A DNA stretch of 64,000 bases from G020348185 sp964525045 (GTDB taxonomy: Bacteria > Nitrospirota > Nitrospiria > Nitrospirales > UBA8639): positions 5,697 to 69,696 of the forward strand of contig CAZGFD010000020.1 of NCBI GenBank assembly GCA_964525045.1, written 5' to 3'. The position numbers and the translations under genes are program-made. The notes under the pieces are model-generated. The model saw nothing but the letters and a program-made list of their open reading frames with translations. It was not told the DNA's origin and searched no databases. Below are positions 35,541 through 45,084 of the stretch, in pieces. The first letter of the stretch is position 1. Each line of letters opens with the position of its first letter.

Positions 35541-37427
35541 TTAACGAATTTGCGCCAACTCATTAGATCTTCGATTTCTGTCCAATGCCACAAGAAGTAG
35601 TGATATGGCAGCTGGTGTGATACCAGATATACGTGAGGCTTGTCCAATTGAAGACGGCTTCACTTTCTTAAGTTTCTCTGCTACTTCATTCGAAAAACCC
35701 TTTATCAAGTCATAGTCAAATCCAATTGGTATTCGTCGATTCTCTAATTTTTTAAATTTTGCGACTTCCTGTTCCTGACGAAGAATATATCCCTCGTATT
35801 TCACTGAGACTTCTATGGACTCAATAATCTCCTCTTCATATTGGCTAATTTCTCCAATCATTTCAAGGACTTGATTGTAGGTAAGTTCAGGTCTTCGCAA
35901 AAGCTGGCCGAGAGAAATATTGTTCTGCCCTGGATCAATCCCCCTTGGACCGCTATTTTCATCAGAATCATTGGTACGTTTCGGATAGGTCCGTTTCAAG
36001 CGTTGAATCTCACCATCAACCCGTTCACGCTTTGTCTGAAACTTCTTATAAATTTGGTCTGGAACCAGGCCTAACTCATACCCAATGTCCATTAAACGAA
36101 AATCCGCGTTATCTTGTCGCAACAAAAGACGATGCTCGGCTCTTGAAGTAAACATGCGATACGGTTCTTGGGTATCTTTGGTAATGAGGTCGTCAACCAA
36201 AACCCCGATATAGGCTTGTGATCGATCTAAAATCAGGGGAGGTTTTTGTTGAACCCGAAGGGCAGCGTTAATTCCTGCAATAATCCCTTGAGCGGCGGCT
36301 TCCTCATATCCGGAAGTACCGTTGATTTGTCCGGCATGATAAAGGCCCGAAACCAATTTGGTTTCTAAGGTTTCATGGAGTTGTCTGGGAGGAAAATAAT
36401 CATATTCAATGGCATAACCAGGCCGGAGAAAGCTAGCGGCCTCCAGGCCGTGAATGGTTTTCACGAGAGCCTCCTGGACATCGACGGGGAGACTTGTAGA
36501 AATTCCATTGGGGTAGAAGGAATCGGATCCCAGTTCCTCGGGTTCCAAGAAAATTTGATGTCGGTCCTTATCGGCGAATCGGACGACTTTATCTTCAATC
36601 GATGGACAATATCGAGGACCAATTGAGTCTATCACGCCGGAATACATTGGTGAACGATCAAGATTATTTCGAATGATCTCATGAGTTTTTTCATTGGTGT
36701 AGGTAATATGACACTGGATTTGTGGATTGGTAATTTCCGTCGTTCGACAAGAAAATGGTCTTGGGTGCTTATCACCGGGTTGGGGCATCAACTTATCAAA
36801 ATCAATGGTCTTTCGATCCAATCGCGGTGGAGTTCCAGTCTTTAACCGACCAAGTTCAAACCCAAAATCCCTCATACAATCAGACAGATGTTCCGCTGAC
36901 GGTTCCCCGGCTCTTCCGGCCGGAAGGTGGTTCAACCCCACGTGAATCAGACCTTTCAAAAACGTTCCTGAAGTAAGAATAACTGCCCCGGCATCAATGG
37001 ATTCCCCGGTATCTAATACGACCCTGCTCACTTGCCCGCCTCGGGTCACGATTTTATTCACCGTTCCTGGTATAATGGCTATCCCTGACTGATGACCCAA
37101 AGTCTTTTGCATATTCGCGCTATACAGACCTTTGTCACATTGCACTCGTAGCGCCCTAACCGCAGGACCTTTTTTGGTATTGAGCATGCGGAACTGGATG
37201 CCGGCCATATCAGTATTTTTACCTATTTCTCCCCCAAGTGCGTCGATTTCTTTCACCAGGTGGCCTTTTGCGATACCTCCCACTGCCGGGTTGCAGGGCA
37301 TTTGGGCAATCTTGGTGGTGTCCATGGTTAACAAGGCCACCTGACATCCCATACGAGCTCCAGCCAAGGCCGCCTCACACCCGGCATGCCCCCCACCAAC
37401 CACCACAATGTCAAAATTCAAACTCAT
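35541..37427 (-). CDS. mnmG: tRNA wobble-uridine enzyme MnmG (GidA)
   Basis: FAD-dependent partner of MnmE that installs the carboxymethylaminomethyl group on U34. FAD site VVVGGGHAGCEAALAGARMG; CNPAVGGIAKGHLVKEIDALGG; LKTGTPPRLDR; and the C-terminal helical domain for MnmE binding (ASRISGITPAAISLLLVALD). 628 residues, full length. Confidence 0.98.
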   Translation of the reverse strand: MSLNFDIVVVGGGHAGCEAALAGARMGCQVALLTMDTTKIAQMPCNPAVGGIAKGHLVKEIDALGGEIGKNTDMAGIQFRMLNTKKGPAVRALRVQCDKGLYSANMQKTLGHQSGIAIIPGTVNKIVTRGGQVSRVVLDTGESIDAGAVILTSGTFLKGLIHVGLNHLPAGRAGEPSAEHLSDCMRDFGFELGRLKTGTPPRLDRKTIDFDKLMPQPGDKHPRPFSCRTTEITNPQIQCHITYTNEKTHEIIRNNLDRSPMYSGVIDSIGPRYCPSIEDKVVRFADKDRHQIFLEPEELGSDSFYPNGISTSLPVDVQEALVKTIHGLEAASFLRPGYAIEYDYFPPRQLHETLETKLVSGLYHAGQINGTSGYEEAAAQGIIAGINAALRVQQKPPLILDRSQAYIGVLVDDLITKDTQEPYRMFTSRAEHRLLLRQDNADFRLMDIGYELGLVPDQIYKKFQTKRERVDGEIQRLKRTYPKRTNDSDENSGPRGIDPGQNNISLGQLLRRPELTYNQVLEMIGEISQYEEEIIESIEVSVKYEGYILRQEQEVAKFKKLENRRIPIGFDYDLIKGFSNEVAEKLKKVKPSSIGQASRISGITPAAISLLLVALDRNRRSNELAQIR

Positions 37428-37555
37428 TATATTTAAGTCTCAAATCAAATATTTAAGAGTCTAAAAGGTCCAACGCCCAAAAAATCGAAGGTTTAAAAAC
37501 ATACTAAAACTTAATTCAGTCCCTTTTGCCCATCTGCCTCCTCCATTCTTCCAAC

Positions 37556-37583
37556 CCGAATCGTAAAACTCGAAACCCGAAAC
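37556..37583. repeat. Heptad array between mnmG and mnmE
   Basis: Four units CCGAATC, GTAAAAC, TCGAAAC, CCGAAAC (GTTTCGG family on minus). An octad-like word (GTCTAAAAGGTCC) at about 37459 recalls the array at 47679-47727. Confidence 0.75.
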
Positions 37584-37594
37584 TTTTATTAACT

Positions 37595-39049
37595 TCATTT
37601 CCCTATACAAAATTCCTTAAAAATATGATCTAGAATGTCCTCAGTGCTGACAACGCCGATAATTTCACCCAAAGCATCTAAGGCCACACGCAAATCGACA
37701 GCCAGACATTCTCCGGAAAAGTTCTGATCGAGGGCCAACAACGAGTTCCCCACGGCCTCTTTGGCCCGTTCTAATGCCACTTTATGGCGAAGTCGGGTGA
37801 GAAATACCGGTTCGCCAGATTCAAAGAAGGGTCCGTAAGCCAGAGACCGAATCTCTTGTCGAAGCTTTTCCAATCCCATGCCTGTTTTGGCGGACAACGT
37901 TACGATTCTGAGGGATGTCGTGTGCTCTTTTTCCTCCTGAGATGCTTGTGGTGAAAGAAGAGACATGAGGGCTGATTCCTCAATCTTCATCGGCAAATCA
38001 GCTTTATTGAGCACCACAATTTTCTTTTTATCAAAATTTTCCTTAATTATTTCTACGTCATGATCAGACAATTCTTGGGACCCATCTACCACGATCAATA
38101 GCAACCCGGCTTGTTCTAAAGCCTGTGTGGTCCTTCGGATTCCCTCTCGCTCTATTTCGTTTTGAGTGGGGCGCAGGCCGGCCGTATCAATAAGGCGAAT
38201 GCACACCCCCAGGATTTTCACTTCTTCCTCTAACACGTCACGCGTGGTTCCGGGAACGGACGACACAATCGCCCGATCCGTTTCCAAGAGAGCATTTAAG
38301 AGGCTGGATTTGCCGACATTCGGTTTTCCGATAATCGAGGCCACCAAACCTTCTCGCACCAGTCTTCCGTCATCAGCCGTGTTGAGGATAGTAGAAATTT
38401 CTCCCAGAAGAAATTTTAGGGAACGTTCCAAGTCATCCGGATTGATAAATGAAATATCTTCTTCAACAAAATCCATTCCAGCTTCAATATTGGCCAGCAG
38501 GCGAATGAGTTCATCCCTAATGTGTTCAATCTTTTTGGATAATTTTCCTCTTAACTGTTCTTGGGCCACCTTCAACCCGGATGAGGTTGTCGCCTGGATG
38601 GTATCCAGCACAGCTTCGGCCTGCGTCAAATCCATCCGTCCATTAAGAAAGGCACGTCGGGTAAATTCACCGGGTTCCGCTAATCGTGCCCCTTGCTGTA
38701 TCACAGCCTCACAGGCCATGGAGAGAATGAGTTGACCACCATGGCAATGAATTTCTACCGTATTTTCTCCTGTGAAGGACCTGGGGGCACGCATAATAGC
38801 AACCAACACCTGGTCTAAGGGGGTGGGGGGAACTCCGTTTTTGGGGAAAGCGGATTGGCTGGTGGAAAGCAGGATATCACCCAAACAGAGGGTGTGACTC
38901 GGAATGTCCTCCAATGAACGACCCGATTGGAGGGTGACGACGTTTGACGCGATTTCCAATGAACGGGGACCGCTCACTCGTATAATACCCACTCCCCCTT
39001 CGCCAATCGGTGTGGCAATGGCACAAATGGTGTCATCGAGGTGACCCAT
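37595..39049 (-). CDS. mnmE: tRNA modification GTPase MnmE
   Basis: GTPase partner of MnmG. N-terminal tetrahydrofolate-binding domain (TICAIATPIGEGGVGIIRVSG), helical domain, inserted G domain with GKPNVGKSSLLNALL, DTAGLRPTQNEIEREGI and NKADLP, and the invariant C-terminal CIGK. 484 residues, slightly longer than usual by an insert near 340-350 (SPQASQEEKEHT). Confidence 0.98.
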   Translation of the reverse strand: MGHLDDTICAIATPIGEGGVGIIRVSGPRSLEIASNVVTLQSGRSLEDIPSHTLCLGDILLSTSQSAFPKNGVPPTPLDQVLVAIMRAPRSFTGENTVEIHCHGGQLILSMACEAVIQQGARLAEPGEFTRRAFLNGRMDLTQAEAVLDTIQATTSSGLKVAQEQLRGKLSKKIEHIRDELIRLLANIEAGMDFVEEDISFINPDDLERSLKFLLGEISTILNTADDGRLVREGLVASIIGKPNVGKSSLLNALLETDRAIVSSVPGTTRDVLEEEVKILGVCIRLIDTAGLRPTQNEIEREGIRRTTQALEQAGLLLIVVDGSQELSDHDVEIIKENFDKKKIVVLNKADLPMKIEESALMSLLSPQASQEEKEHTTSLRIVTLSAKTGMGLEKLRQEIRSLAYGPFFESGEPVFLTRLRHKVALERAKEAVGNSLLALDQNFSGECLAVDLRVALDALGEIIGVVSTEDILDHIFKEFCIGK

Positions 39050-39085
39050 GTTCTTTTCCTTTACCCTGAACTCCCTTGGTTCTTC

Positions 39086-41365
39086 CTACTTTCCTCTCCC
39101 GATAGCCTCCTCAGTCAATGTTAAGGCTTCATGTATGGAGGCGACCCGCTGTTCGATCTCTCCGCGATGATTGGACAGACCGGTCGTGAATTGGTTTTGA
39201 GCTTCTTTGATCTTTTGCCGGGCATCTTGGAATTGGTTGGGTAGGATTTCTTCGATCTGTTGCTGGGGAATGTGATGAATCTTGTCGAGCGTCTTTTGAA
39301 CCTTCCGCGAAAGCGTCTTCCTCGAGGCTTTTTGTCGTGTGTGAGACTCCTGAATATCCCGTTTTAATTCCTTGAACGCCTGGTGCGATTTGTTTAAGAG
39401 ATTCTCGACATCCCCAGGCGTTGCATCCTGACGTAGCTTTTCAATCTCAGCATAGAGCCTATTGGCCTGGTTGAGCAAACCCCCACTGACATCCTTGTGG
39501 TGAATGAGCTCGACCTCGAATTCTCCTTGAAGCTGTTCCAAATCTCGCACCACCGCTTCGACCAGAAGCCGTTGTTGGTCGACCGCCTTCTGACGTTTGG
39601 CTTCCTTGCTTTCCTGCAAGCGTGACGATTCTTCCAACCCTTCTGTCTTATCCATCGCCCCCCCGGGTTTTCCTGAACCAGGACTCTTGGGTTCCCCGGT
39701 AGCCTTTTCAACGGATTGTGACGAGGCTGCCCCCCGCTTAAATACATACCGATCCGTGATAAATTGTTGGGCAATCGTGAGAACATTGTTCGTCAGCCAA
39801 TACAACACCAGTCCTGCCGGAAACGTCAGAAATAAAAAAGTCAAGAAGACGGGCAGCATGAGCATCATTTTCGCTTGGGTTGGATCCATAGTCGTCGGCA
39901 TGATCTTTTGCTGCACCACCATCGACGCCCCCATGAGGACCGGGAGAACATAAAAAGGGTCAGGAACTGACATATCTGAAATCCAGAGGATGAAGGGCGC
40001 CTGCCGAAGATCCACAGTCATATACAGGATATTGAACAAGGCAACGAACACCGGCATTTGGAGCACCATGGGGAGGCATCCCCCCACAGGATTGACCTTA
40101 TGCTCACGATACAATTTCATCAGTTCTTTGTTCAGCCGCTCGCGGTCGTCTTTGTAGATTTTTTGAACTTCCTGCACCTTGGGCTGAATCTTTTGCATGC
40201 CCTGCATGGATTTATAGCTTTTATATTGAAGGGGAACGAAAAGCAGTTTGATCCCGAACGTCAGCAAGATAATGGCCACCCCATAATTGTGGGTATAGTC
40301 GTACAGATACCGAAGAACATAAAACAACGGTTTGGCAACAGCTTTGACAATTGACCAACTCCCATAGATAAACCATCCAAAATCGATCGTATCTTCAAGA
40401 CCGATTTGAAACGACTTCAGCGTATCGAATTGCTTTGGTCCGGCATAAAGATGAAACGACCGGGTTTGTGTCCCGGATGCCCCTGGAAACTGAATGCCCG
40501 CTGTGACGACCCGTTCGGTTTCCGTCTTGGCAAACACCCCGCTAGGCCTGTCCTGAGGAATAAACACACTAATAAAATACTTATCTTGAAGGGCCGCCCA
40601 CCGAATATCGCCCACTCGCCGGACTTCGTCGTCTGGCGCCTCTTTTTCCACCTCATCCCCAATTTTCCAGGCGGGACCCAATAGGCCGATAAAACCCTGT
40701 CCCCATTCAACCACGCCGAAATTTGTTCCCAACAGGACGTCCAGGTCTTCGTCAATCCCTCGGCTTTTCACGGCTATATCGACAAGGTAGGAGTCGTGAT
40801 GAAACGTCATTTCTTTCTGAACCCAAATCGATTCATCTGCTGACTGAAAGGTGAGAGTCAGATGACCGGTGGGATGGCTGTCATCCAATTTGGAAAAGTC
40901 TTTTTTAACGGAATAGAATCCTTCCTGGAGCTGCCTGGTGAGTTCATCGTTTGAGACCCTCAAGGACAAGGGGCCTGGAAACTGGCCTTCGGGATAGACC
41001 AAATCGACAGGAATCGGATCTTCCGATTGGGTCAGATAGTGTTTCAAGGTCCAGCTTTTGATTTGCGCGCCCTTATTGGTCACTTTCACTTGATATAAAG
41101 GCGTGTCAATGATCTCTAATTGCTCAATGTTCGATTGTGGTGGCGAAAGGGTCGTCGTTCCTTTTTCCATCCCTTCTCCGCCATCTTCCAGAATGGAAAT
41201 AGACGGAGGACTTGTCTCGTCAGACTCTATTGATGGAGGAGGGTCGGATTGGTCGAGGATCGGTGACTCGGACAGAGGGATATACCCGAATTGTTTTAGT
41301 AAAAGGTCGTAGCCGAAAATGATAGTGAGCGCTAGGACGAGGAATAGGACGACTCGCTTCTCCAT
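39086..41365 (-). CDS. yidC: Membrane insertase YidC with long coiled-coil tail
   Basis: Inserts and folds inner-membrane proteins. N-terminal anchor, large periplasmic domain (~residues 70-340), then the five-helix insertase core with NYGVAIILLTFGIKLLFVPLQ (conserved positive charge) and NPVGGCLPMVLQMPVFVALF. The core ends near residue 545; a further ~210 residues follow, charged and heptad-patterned (VVRDLEQLQGEFEVELIHHK, RKTLSRKVQKTLDKIHHIPQ). Ordinary YidC is ~540-560 residues, so the cytoplasmic tail is unusual. It follows yidD. Confidence 0.93.
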   Translation of the reverse strand: MEKRVVLFLVLALTIIFGYDLLLKQFGYIPLSESPILDQSDPPPSIESDETSPPSISILEDGGEGMEKGTTTLSPPQSNIEQLEIIDTPLYQVKVTNKGAQIKSWTLKHYLTQSEDPIPVDLVYPEGQFPGPLSLRVSNDELTRQLQEGFYSVKKDFSKLDDSHPTGHLTLTFQSADESIWVQKEMTFHHDSYLVDIAVKSRGIDEDLDVLLGTNFGVVEWGQGFIGLLGPAWKIGDEVEKEAPDDEVRRVGDIRWAALQDKYFISVFIPQDRPSGVFAKTETERVVTAGIQFPGASGTQTRSFHLYAGPKQFDTLKSFQIGLEDTIDFGWFIYGSWSIVKAVAKPLFYVLRYLYDYTHNYGVAIILLTFGIKLLFVPLQYKSYKSMQGMQKIQPKVQEVQKIYKDDRERLNKELMKLYREHKVNPVGGCLPMVLQMPVFVALFNILYMTVDLRQAPFILWISDMSVPDPFYVLPVLMGASMVVQQKIMPTTMDPTQAKMMLMLPVFLTFLFLTFPAGLVLYWLTNNVLTIAQQFITDRYVFKRGAASSQSVEKATGEPKSPGSGKPGGAMDKTEGLEESSRLQESKEAKRQKAVDQQRLLVEAVVRDLEQLQGEFEVELIHHKDVSGGLLNQANRLYAEIEKLRQDATPGDVENLLNKSHQAFKELKRDIQESHTRQKASRKTLSRKVQKTLDKIHHIPQQQIEEILPNQFQDARQKIKEAQNQFTTGLSNHRGEIEQRVASIHEALTLTEEAIGRGK

Positions 41366-41394
41366 TGTTCAGATTTTCCTTCTCATACGGGAAT

Positions 41395-41429
41395 GTTCAA
41401 TGTTCACTCTTTCAAGTTCAAAGTAAAAA
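41395..41429. repeat. GTTCAAA-type heptad array before yidC
   Basis: Five units at a strict 7-bp period: GTTCAAT, GTTCACT, CTTTCAA, GTTCAAA, GTAAAAA. Lies in the 214-base gap between yidD and yidC. Confidence 0.8.
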
Positions 41430-41579
41430 AATCTCAAAGCCTGAATTCCCCTAATCTGAACTTCAAAAACCTTTTTGGCACGCGACCGTTTTCCACGTTC
41501 TACTTTTCAGAGGATCCGCACCATGTTGTAATTTGGCAGAAGTGGGATTTTGCAACAGAGGTTGATGCGAAAAACTGTT

Positions 41580-41789
41580 TTAAGGAACCGGATCGGCTCC
41601 ACCCGGATGGAAGGGATGACATCTCAGTAGCCGCATTATCGTTAATTTTATCCCCTGAAACATTCCATACCGCTCAACAGCCTGATAGGCATACTGAGAG
41701 CAGGAGGGGTCAAACCGACAATGAGGGCCAAGGAATGGAGAAATCCAATTCTGATAGGTTGTAATGGTCCCCAGGAAGATGCGTATCAT
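41580..41789 (-). CDS. yidD: Membrane protein insertion efficiency factor YidD
   Basis: Small YidD protein: IFLGTITTYQNWISPFLG, CRFDPSCSQYAYQAVERYG and the terminal LRCHPFHPGGADPVP, with the conserved cysteines. I start at ATG 41789 (MIRIFLG), two bases after the rnpA stop; an earlier start would overlap rnpA and add residues unlike the family. 69 residues, normal. Confidence 0.93.
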   Translation of the reverse strand: MIRIFLGTITTYQNWISPFLGPHCRFDPSCSQYAYQAVERYGMFQGIKLTIMRLLRCHPFHPGGADPVP

Positions 41790-41791
41790 GA

Positions 41792-42157
41792 TTAACCGGA
41801 GCAGGGGGCCATGAGACCTGCGTCCCTCAGGGCAACACGCCATGCCCCTCGAACGGTGGCATGGCGACTCTGTAACGCTTTTCTTTTAGGGAAAATAAGA
41901 AATTCTTTGCCATCCACCATTTCTACCCGGGTGGTACGCGCCAGTTCCCGAAACACACGTTTGGCGCGATTCCGGAGGACAGCTTTACCGAAGCGACGTC
42001 CCACAATGATTCCCAGTCGGGGACTGGCGTCCGGCCTTTCCACAAAGATGACATTAAAATGTGGGGTTTGCAAACGTTGGCCACGCCTCTTCACCCGATC
42101 GAAATCAACCCCTTTTTTCAAAAAGAGGCCTGAAGGGGAAAGAAAAGCCTTACTCAT
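41792..42157 (-). CDS. rnpA: Ribonuclease P protein component
   Basis: Protein subunit that helps RNase P RNA trim tRNA 5' ends. RNR motif in LGIIVGRRFGKAVLRNRAKRVFRE; N-terminal FLKKGVDFDRVKRRGQRL. I start at ATG 42157 (MSKAFLSPSG), which overlaps the rpmH stop region by eight bases; an ATG at 42217 would add 20 residues and overlap rpmH by 68 bases, an arrangement known in Thermus, so it is not excluded. Confidence 0.9.
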   Translation of the reverse strand: MSKAFLSPSGLFLKKGVDFDRVKRRGQRLQTPHFNVIFVERPDASPRLGIIVGRRFGKAVLRNRAKRVFRELARTTRVEMVDGKEFLIFPKRKALQSRHATVRGAWRVALRDAGLMAPCSG

Positions 42158-42290
42158 CCGAAACCGTGAGCCGGTGCCGCCCTTTCTTTCTTCGCCTGGC
42201 GAGGACCCTTCGACCATTTTTGGTGCTCATCCGCTTACGGAATCCATGATCCCGTTTCCTTTTCAAGTTAGACGGCTTGCGAAATGTCAT
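42150..42290 (-). CDS. rpmH: Ribosomal protein L34
   Basis: 46-residue L34, basic throughout: MTFRKPSNLKRKRDHGFRKR, then MSTKNGRRVLARRRKKGRHR and the tail LTVSDE. Sequence matches the family end to end (canonical MKRTYQPS start is replaced by MTFRKPS). First gene of the leftward rpmH-rnpA-yidD-yidC-mnmE cluster. Confidence 0.95.
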   Translation of the reverse strand: MTFRKPSNLKRKRDHGFRKRMSTKNGRRVLARRRKKGRHRLTVSDE

Positions 42291-42733
42291 TGACACGATA
42301 GTGACTCCTTTTTCTCTATCTGTTATGCACTTTTCCTGTTGACATCGTAACCGGGCGCTCCCAAACCGGAAGAAAGGGGCAAAAAACGGATTCCTTTCTT
42401 GTTGTTTCGCCCGAACCGGTGATCACGGTGTATGTCAAGTTCGGTTATTTTAAAACCACCCATTATGAGAAACTCCTGTGGACATGTCAATTCCGATGCC
42501 CGTCTTTTCGGGAGTGACCCCGTATTTCCTCTCATCACGGATACGCTACTTGCTCGTTGACTGGTCCGAGGGTGAACGATATAGTCGAGGATGCCCAATT
42601 CTCCTCCTTTCACTCGGTAAATTTTATAACGTGTCGGTAGCTGTTTACTGTTTTCTGAGTCCACAGGAAAGATTCTCTTTGGCCAACCCGAAACCGGAAC
42701 TCGAAACCCCAAACTTTTTTCCAAAAACCGCTT
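42291..42733. other. Divergent gap where gene polarity flips
   Basis: 443 bases between leftward rpmH and rightward hisS. It holds the promoters of both and one DnaA-box-like word (TTATGCACT, 42323-42331, one mismatch), plus degenerate CCGAAAC heptads at 42686-42712. The long minus-strand frame across it has no homology and no ribosome-binding site. Confidence 0.5.
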
Positions 42734-44011
42734 ATGATTCGCAGCATTAAGGGTATAAAGGATATTCTCCCAAGCCATTCACCTAAGTGGCAGACTTTAG
42801 AGTCCAGGGCCCATGAGCTTGCGCGCCGGTTTGGGTTTATGGAAATCCGAATTCCCATTTTCGAACAAACCGAGCTGTTTTCTCGAAGCATTGGAGGAGC
42901 GACTGATATCGTCGAAAAAGAAATGTATACATTTCCAGATCGGGATGGAACCTCCCTTACCCTTCGGCCGGAAGGAACAGCTGGTGTTGTGAGAGCCTTT
43001 CTCGAACATTCGCTTGCGAACCAATTCGCATCAAGAAAGCTCTACTACATTGGTCCTATGTTTCGACACGAACGTCCCCAGGCCGGACGATTTCGTCAGT
43101 TTCAACAGTTTGGGGTAGAAGCTTTCGGAACTGAGAATCCTTTAATGGATGTGGAGATTATTACTCTTCTCTGGCAATACTTTTCTCTCTTAGGTCTTCG
43201 AGATCTTACTTTGCACATCAATTCGATTGGAACCCTGGACGATAGACATGAATACTTGAGTCATCTTCGGGACTTTCTCCTACCCCACCTTGACCAGCTT
43301 TGCGGCAACTGTCGCCGCCGTATTGATACCAATCCGTTGCGGATTCTCGACTGTAAGGTTCCACATTGCCGATCGCTGACAGACAAGGCTCCGGCTCTCA
43401 TGGACCATTTGTCGCCTCCTTCGGCATCTCACTTTCGGGAAGTTCTCCAGAATCTCGCACTCTTAAAGATTCCCTACACCATTGATCATCGACTGGTACG
43501 GGGTTTGGATTATTATTCCATGACAACCTTTGAGGTCACCTCCCCTGCTTTAGGCGCCCAGAACACCATTGGTGCCGGAGGTCGTTATGACAGCCTGGTT
43601 GAGATGCTCGGCGGCCCACCTACCCCAGCTGTCGGTTTTGCTATTGGTCTGGACCGGGTGGCTCTAGTTCTTCCAGAAAATGCTATTTCTCCACCATCAC
43701 CACTGGTGTTTGTTGCAGGATTCGGGGAAGCCGGACAAGGAGCCGGAGTCAAGTTACTCCAGAAAATTAGAAACGCTGGCATCACAGCCGATACGGATTA
43801 TCGTGCCTCCACCCTCAAAACTCTTCTCCGTTCCGCGGACCGTCTCTCAGCTTCCATAACCATCATTTTGGGTGACACGGAAACAAAAAATGGTACAGCG
43901 ATTCTTCGTGATATGGTGACCAAAAAACAAGAGGAACTCCCCCTCTCATCAATCATCCCAACTCTCATTTCCTGGATCAATCCCCCCTCTTCTTCGCAGC
44001 AAAATTCTTGA
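42734..44011 (+). CDS. hisS: Histidyl-tRNA synthetase
   Basis: Class II synthetase charging tRNA-His. IKGIKDILPSHSPKWQ at the start, motif 2 region LTLRPEGTAGVVRAFLE and FRHERPQAGRFRQFQQFG, the histidine-A box RGLDYYSMTTFEVT and GAGGRYDSLVEML, then the C-terminal anticodon-binding domain. 425 residues, normal. Confidence 0.97.
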   Translation: MIRSIKGIKDILPSHSPKWQTLESRAHELARRFGFMEIRIPIFEQTELFSRSIGGATDIVEKEMYTFPDRDGTSLTLRPEGTAGVVRAFLEHSLANQFASRKLYYIGPMFRHERPQAGRFRQFQQFGVEAFGTENPLMDVEIITLLWQYFSLLGLRDLTLHINSIGTLDDRHEYLSHLRDFLLPHLDQLCGNCRRRIDTNPLRILDCKVPHCRSLTDKAPALMDHLSPPSASHFREVLQNLALLKIPYTIDHRLVRGLDYYSMTTFEVTSPALGAQNTIGAGGRYDSLVEMLGGPPTPAVGFAIGLDRVALVLPENAISPPSPLVFVAGFGEAGQGAGVKLLQKIRNAGITADTDYRASTLKTLLRSADRLSASITIILGDTETKNGTAILRDMVTKKQEELPLSSIIPTLISWINPPSSSQQNS

Positions 44012-44152
44012 CTTTTATCACTCCTAAATGATAAAATTTCCCTTATATTTCAACAAGAAACGCCATTAGGTAGACCCACCGTTGTTTCGAGAAAACTATC
44101 TGGTGTTTCCCGTTCGCTCCCAACTTTTCTACGCCAACACAACAACTCTGCT

Positions 44153-44497
44153 ATGTCCCTTCAAATCGTCATACTAATTTGTGAAGATCCAACAAAGAGT
44201 CACCGCCCAGTTGAAGGGCTTCGTATTGCTTTGGGCCTTTCTACCGGCCCCAATCCCCTAACCATTGTCGTTATGGGAAAGGCACGTCTTCTGTTAACAG
44301 ATGAAATAAGCGACGTCATTGATGCGGAAATTTTGGAAAAACATCTCCCTGTCATTCAGGAGCTCAACATTAACATCCTACTCCCCACCGGAAGTCAAAC
44401 TGAATTTTCAATAGATCCGGATTTTTCTATTGCAGAAAATTCGACCTCAGAGATCGCCTCGCTTATCTCTCAGGCCAATAGGGTACTTGTCTTTTAA
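44153..44497 (+). CDS. DsrE-like small protein
   Basis: 114 residues with a DsrE/F-like flavodoxin fold: IVILICEDPTKSH at the first strand, RIALGLSTGPNPLTIVVMG, and a helical middle DAEILEKHLPVIQEL. No active-site cysteine of the DsrE type is seen at the expected position (the only Cys is in ICEDP), so sulfur transfer is uncertain. Paired with a DsrH-like gene nine bases downstream, as in Tus/Dsr clusters. Call based on fold-level similarity. Confidence 0.55.
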   Translation: MSLQIVILICEDPTKSHRPVEGLRIALGLSTGPNPLTIVVMGKARLLLTDEISDVIDAEILEKHLPVIQELNINILLPTGSQTEFSIDPDFSIAENSTSEIASLISQANRVLVF

Positions 44498-44506
44498 AGA
44501 GTTTTT

Positions 44507-44791
44507 ATGAAGTCTGTCCTATATCTTGTTTCCAAGTCAGCCCAATCCTGGCCCGATTACCAATTCATCCTCAATTTCGGTCAGAATTCTGTACACAATA
44601 CGGTTGTGCTCCTTGAAAACAGGGGTAATATTGATGAAGAACTCTTTGGTGACCATGTTTACCAATTAAAGGAAGGGGATTCCGAAAAATTAGACGAGGG
44701 GAAGACCGCAATGCACCCCTCCTCTGATTCTATCTCATATCGTGCCCTATTAGATTTAATCTTTTCCTCAGATCATTCTGTTGTTGTTTAG
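44507..44791 (+). CDS. DsrH/TusB-like small protein
   Basis: 94 residues. The C-terminal SISYRALLDLIFSSDHSVVV has the form of DsrH/TusB proteins (I-S-Y-x-x-L-V-D-L-I-F). It has no cysteine. It shares a likely transcript with the DsrE-like gene. TusB partners relay sulfur to MnmA in E. coli, and mnmA lies 12 kb away, but a working relay is unproven here. Confidence 0.5.
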   Translation: MKSVLYLVSKSAQSWPDYQFILNFGQNSVHNTVVLLENRGNIDEELFGDHVYQLKEGDSEKLDEGKTAMHPSSDSISYRALLDLIFSSDHSVVV

Positions 44792-45084
44792 TTTCTGTAA
44801 AATCATTTCTTCTTCTCTTTTTATGAATCCCTAAAAAGAAAAGTAGTAATAGGAAGAGGATTAGGGGATGGGGAAACTGTGAACAATAAAGAATCCTAAG
44901 AAAAACATTAAAGAAAATGAGAAGTTATGATTTATATAGGGTTTTGATTTTATCGGAAAAGGTGGGAGAAAATTGTTAGTACTTCCTTGATGAAATGTTG
45001 GTATTACATGTCAAGGTGTGGGAAAATGAGTCAATAGTCCTCTGCAAGAAAATTATCAACAACTGTTTATAAGACTGTGAATAA
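44792..45084. promoter_or_regulatory. Candidate replication origin / dnaA control region
   Basis: AT-rich gap before dnaA. Three DnaA-box-like words lie in a row at 11-12 bp spacing: TTATCAACA (45053-45061), TGTTTATAA (45064-45072) and TGTGAATAA (45076-45084, an exact TTATNCACA on the minus strand) overlapping the GTG start. Looser copies occur at about 45017 and 44877. Gene polarity flips nearby and parS sites are 8-10 kb left, in keeping with an origin. Confidence 0.55.

Noticed and set aside
42323..42778. 151-residue minus-strand frame between rpmH and hisS
   Set aside because: Overlaps the start of hisS, has no recognisable domain and passes through heptad sequence; probably chance.
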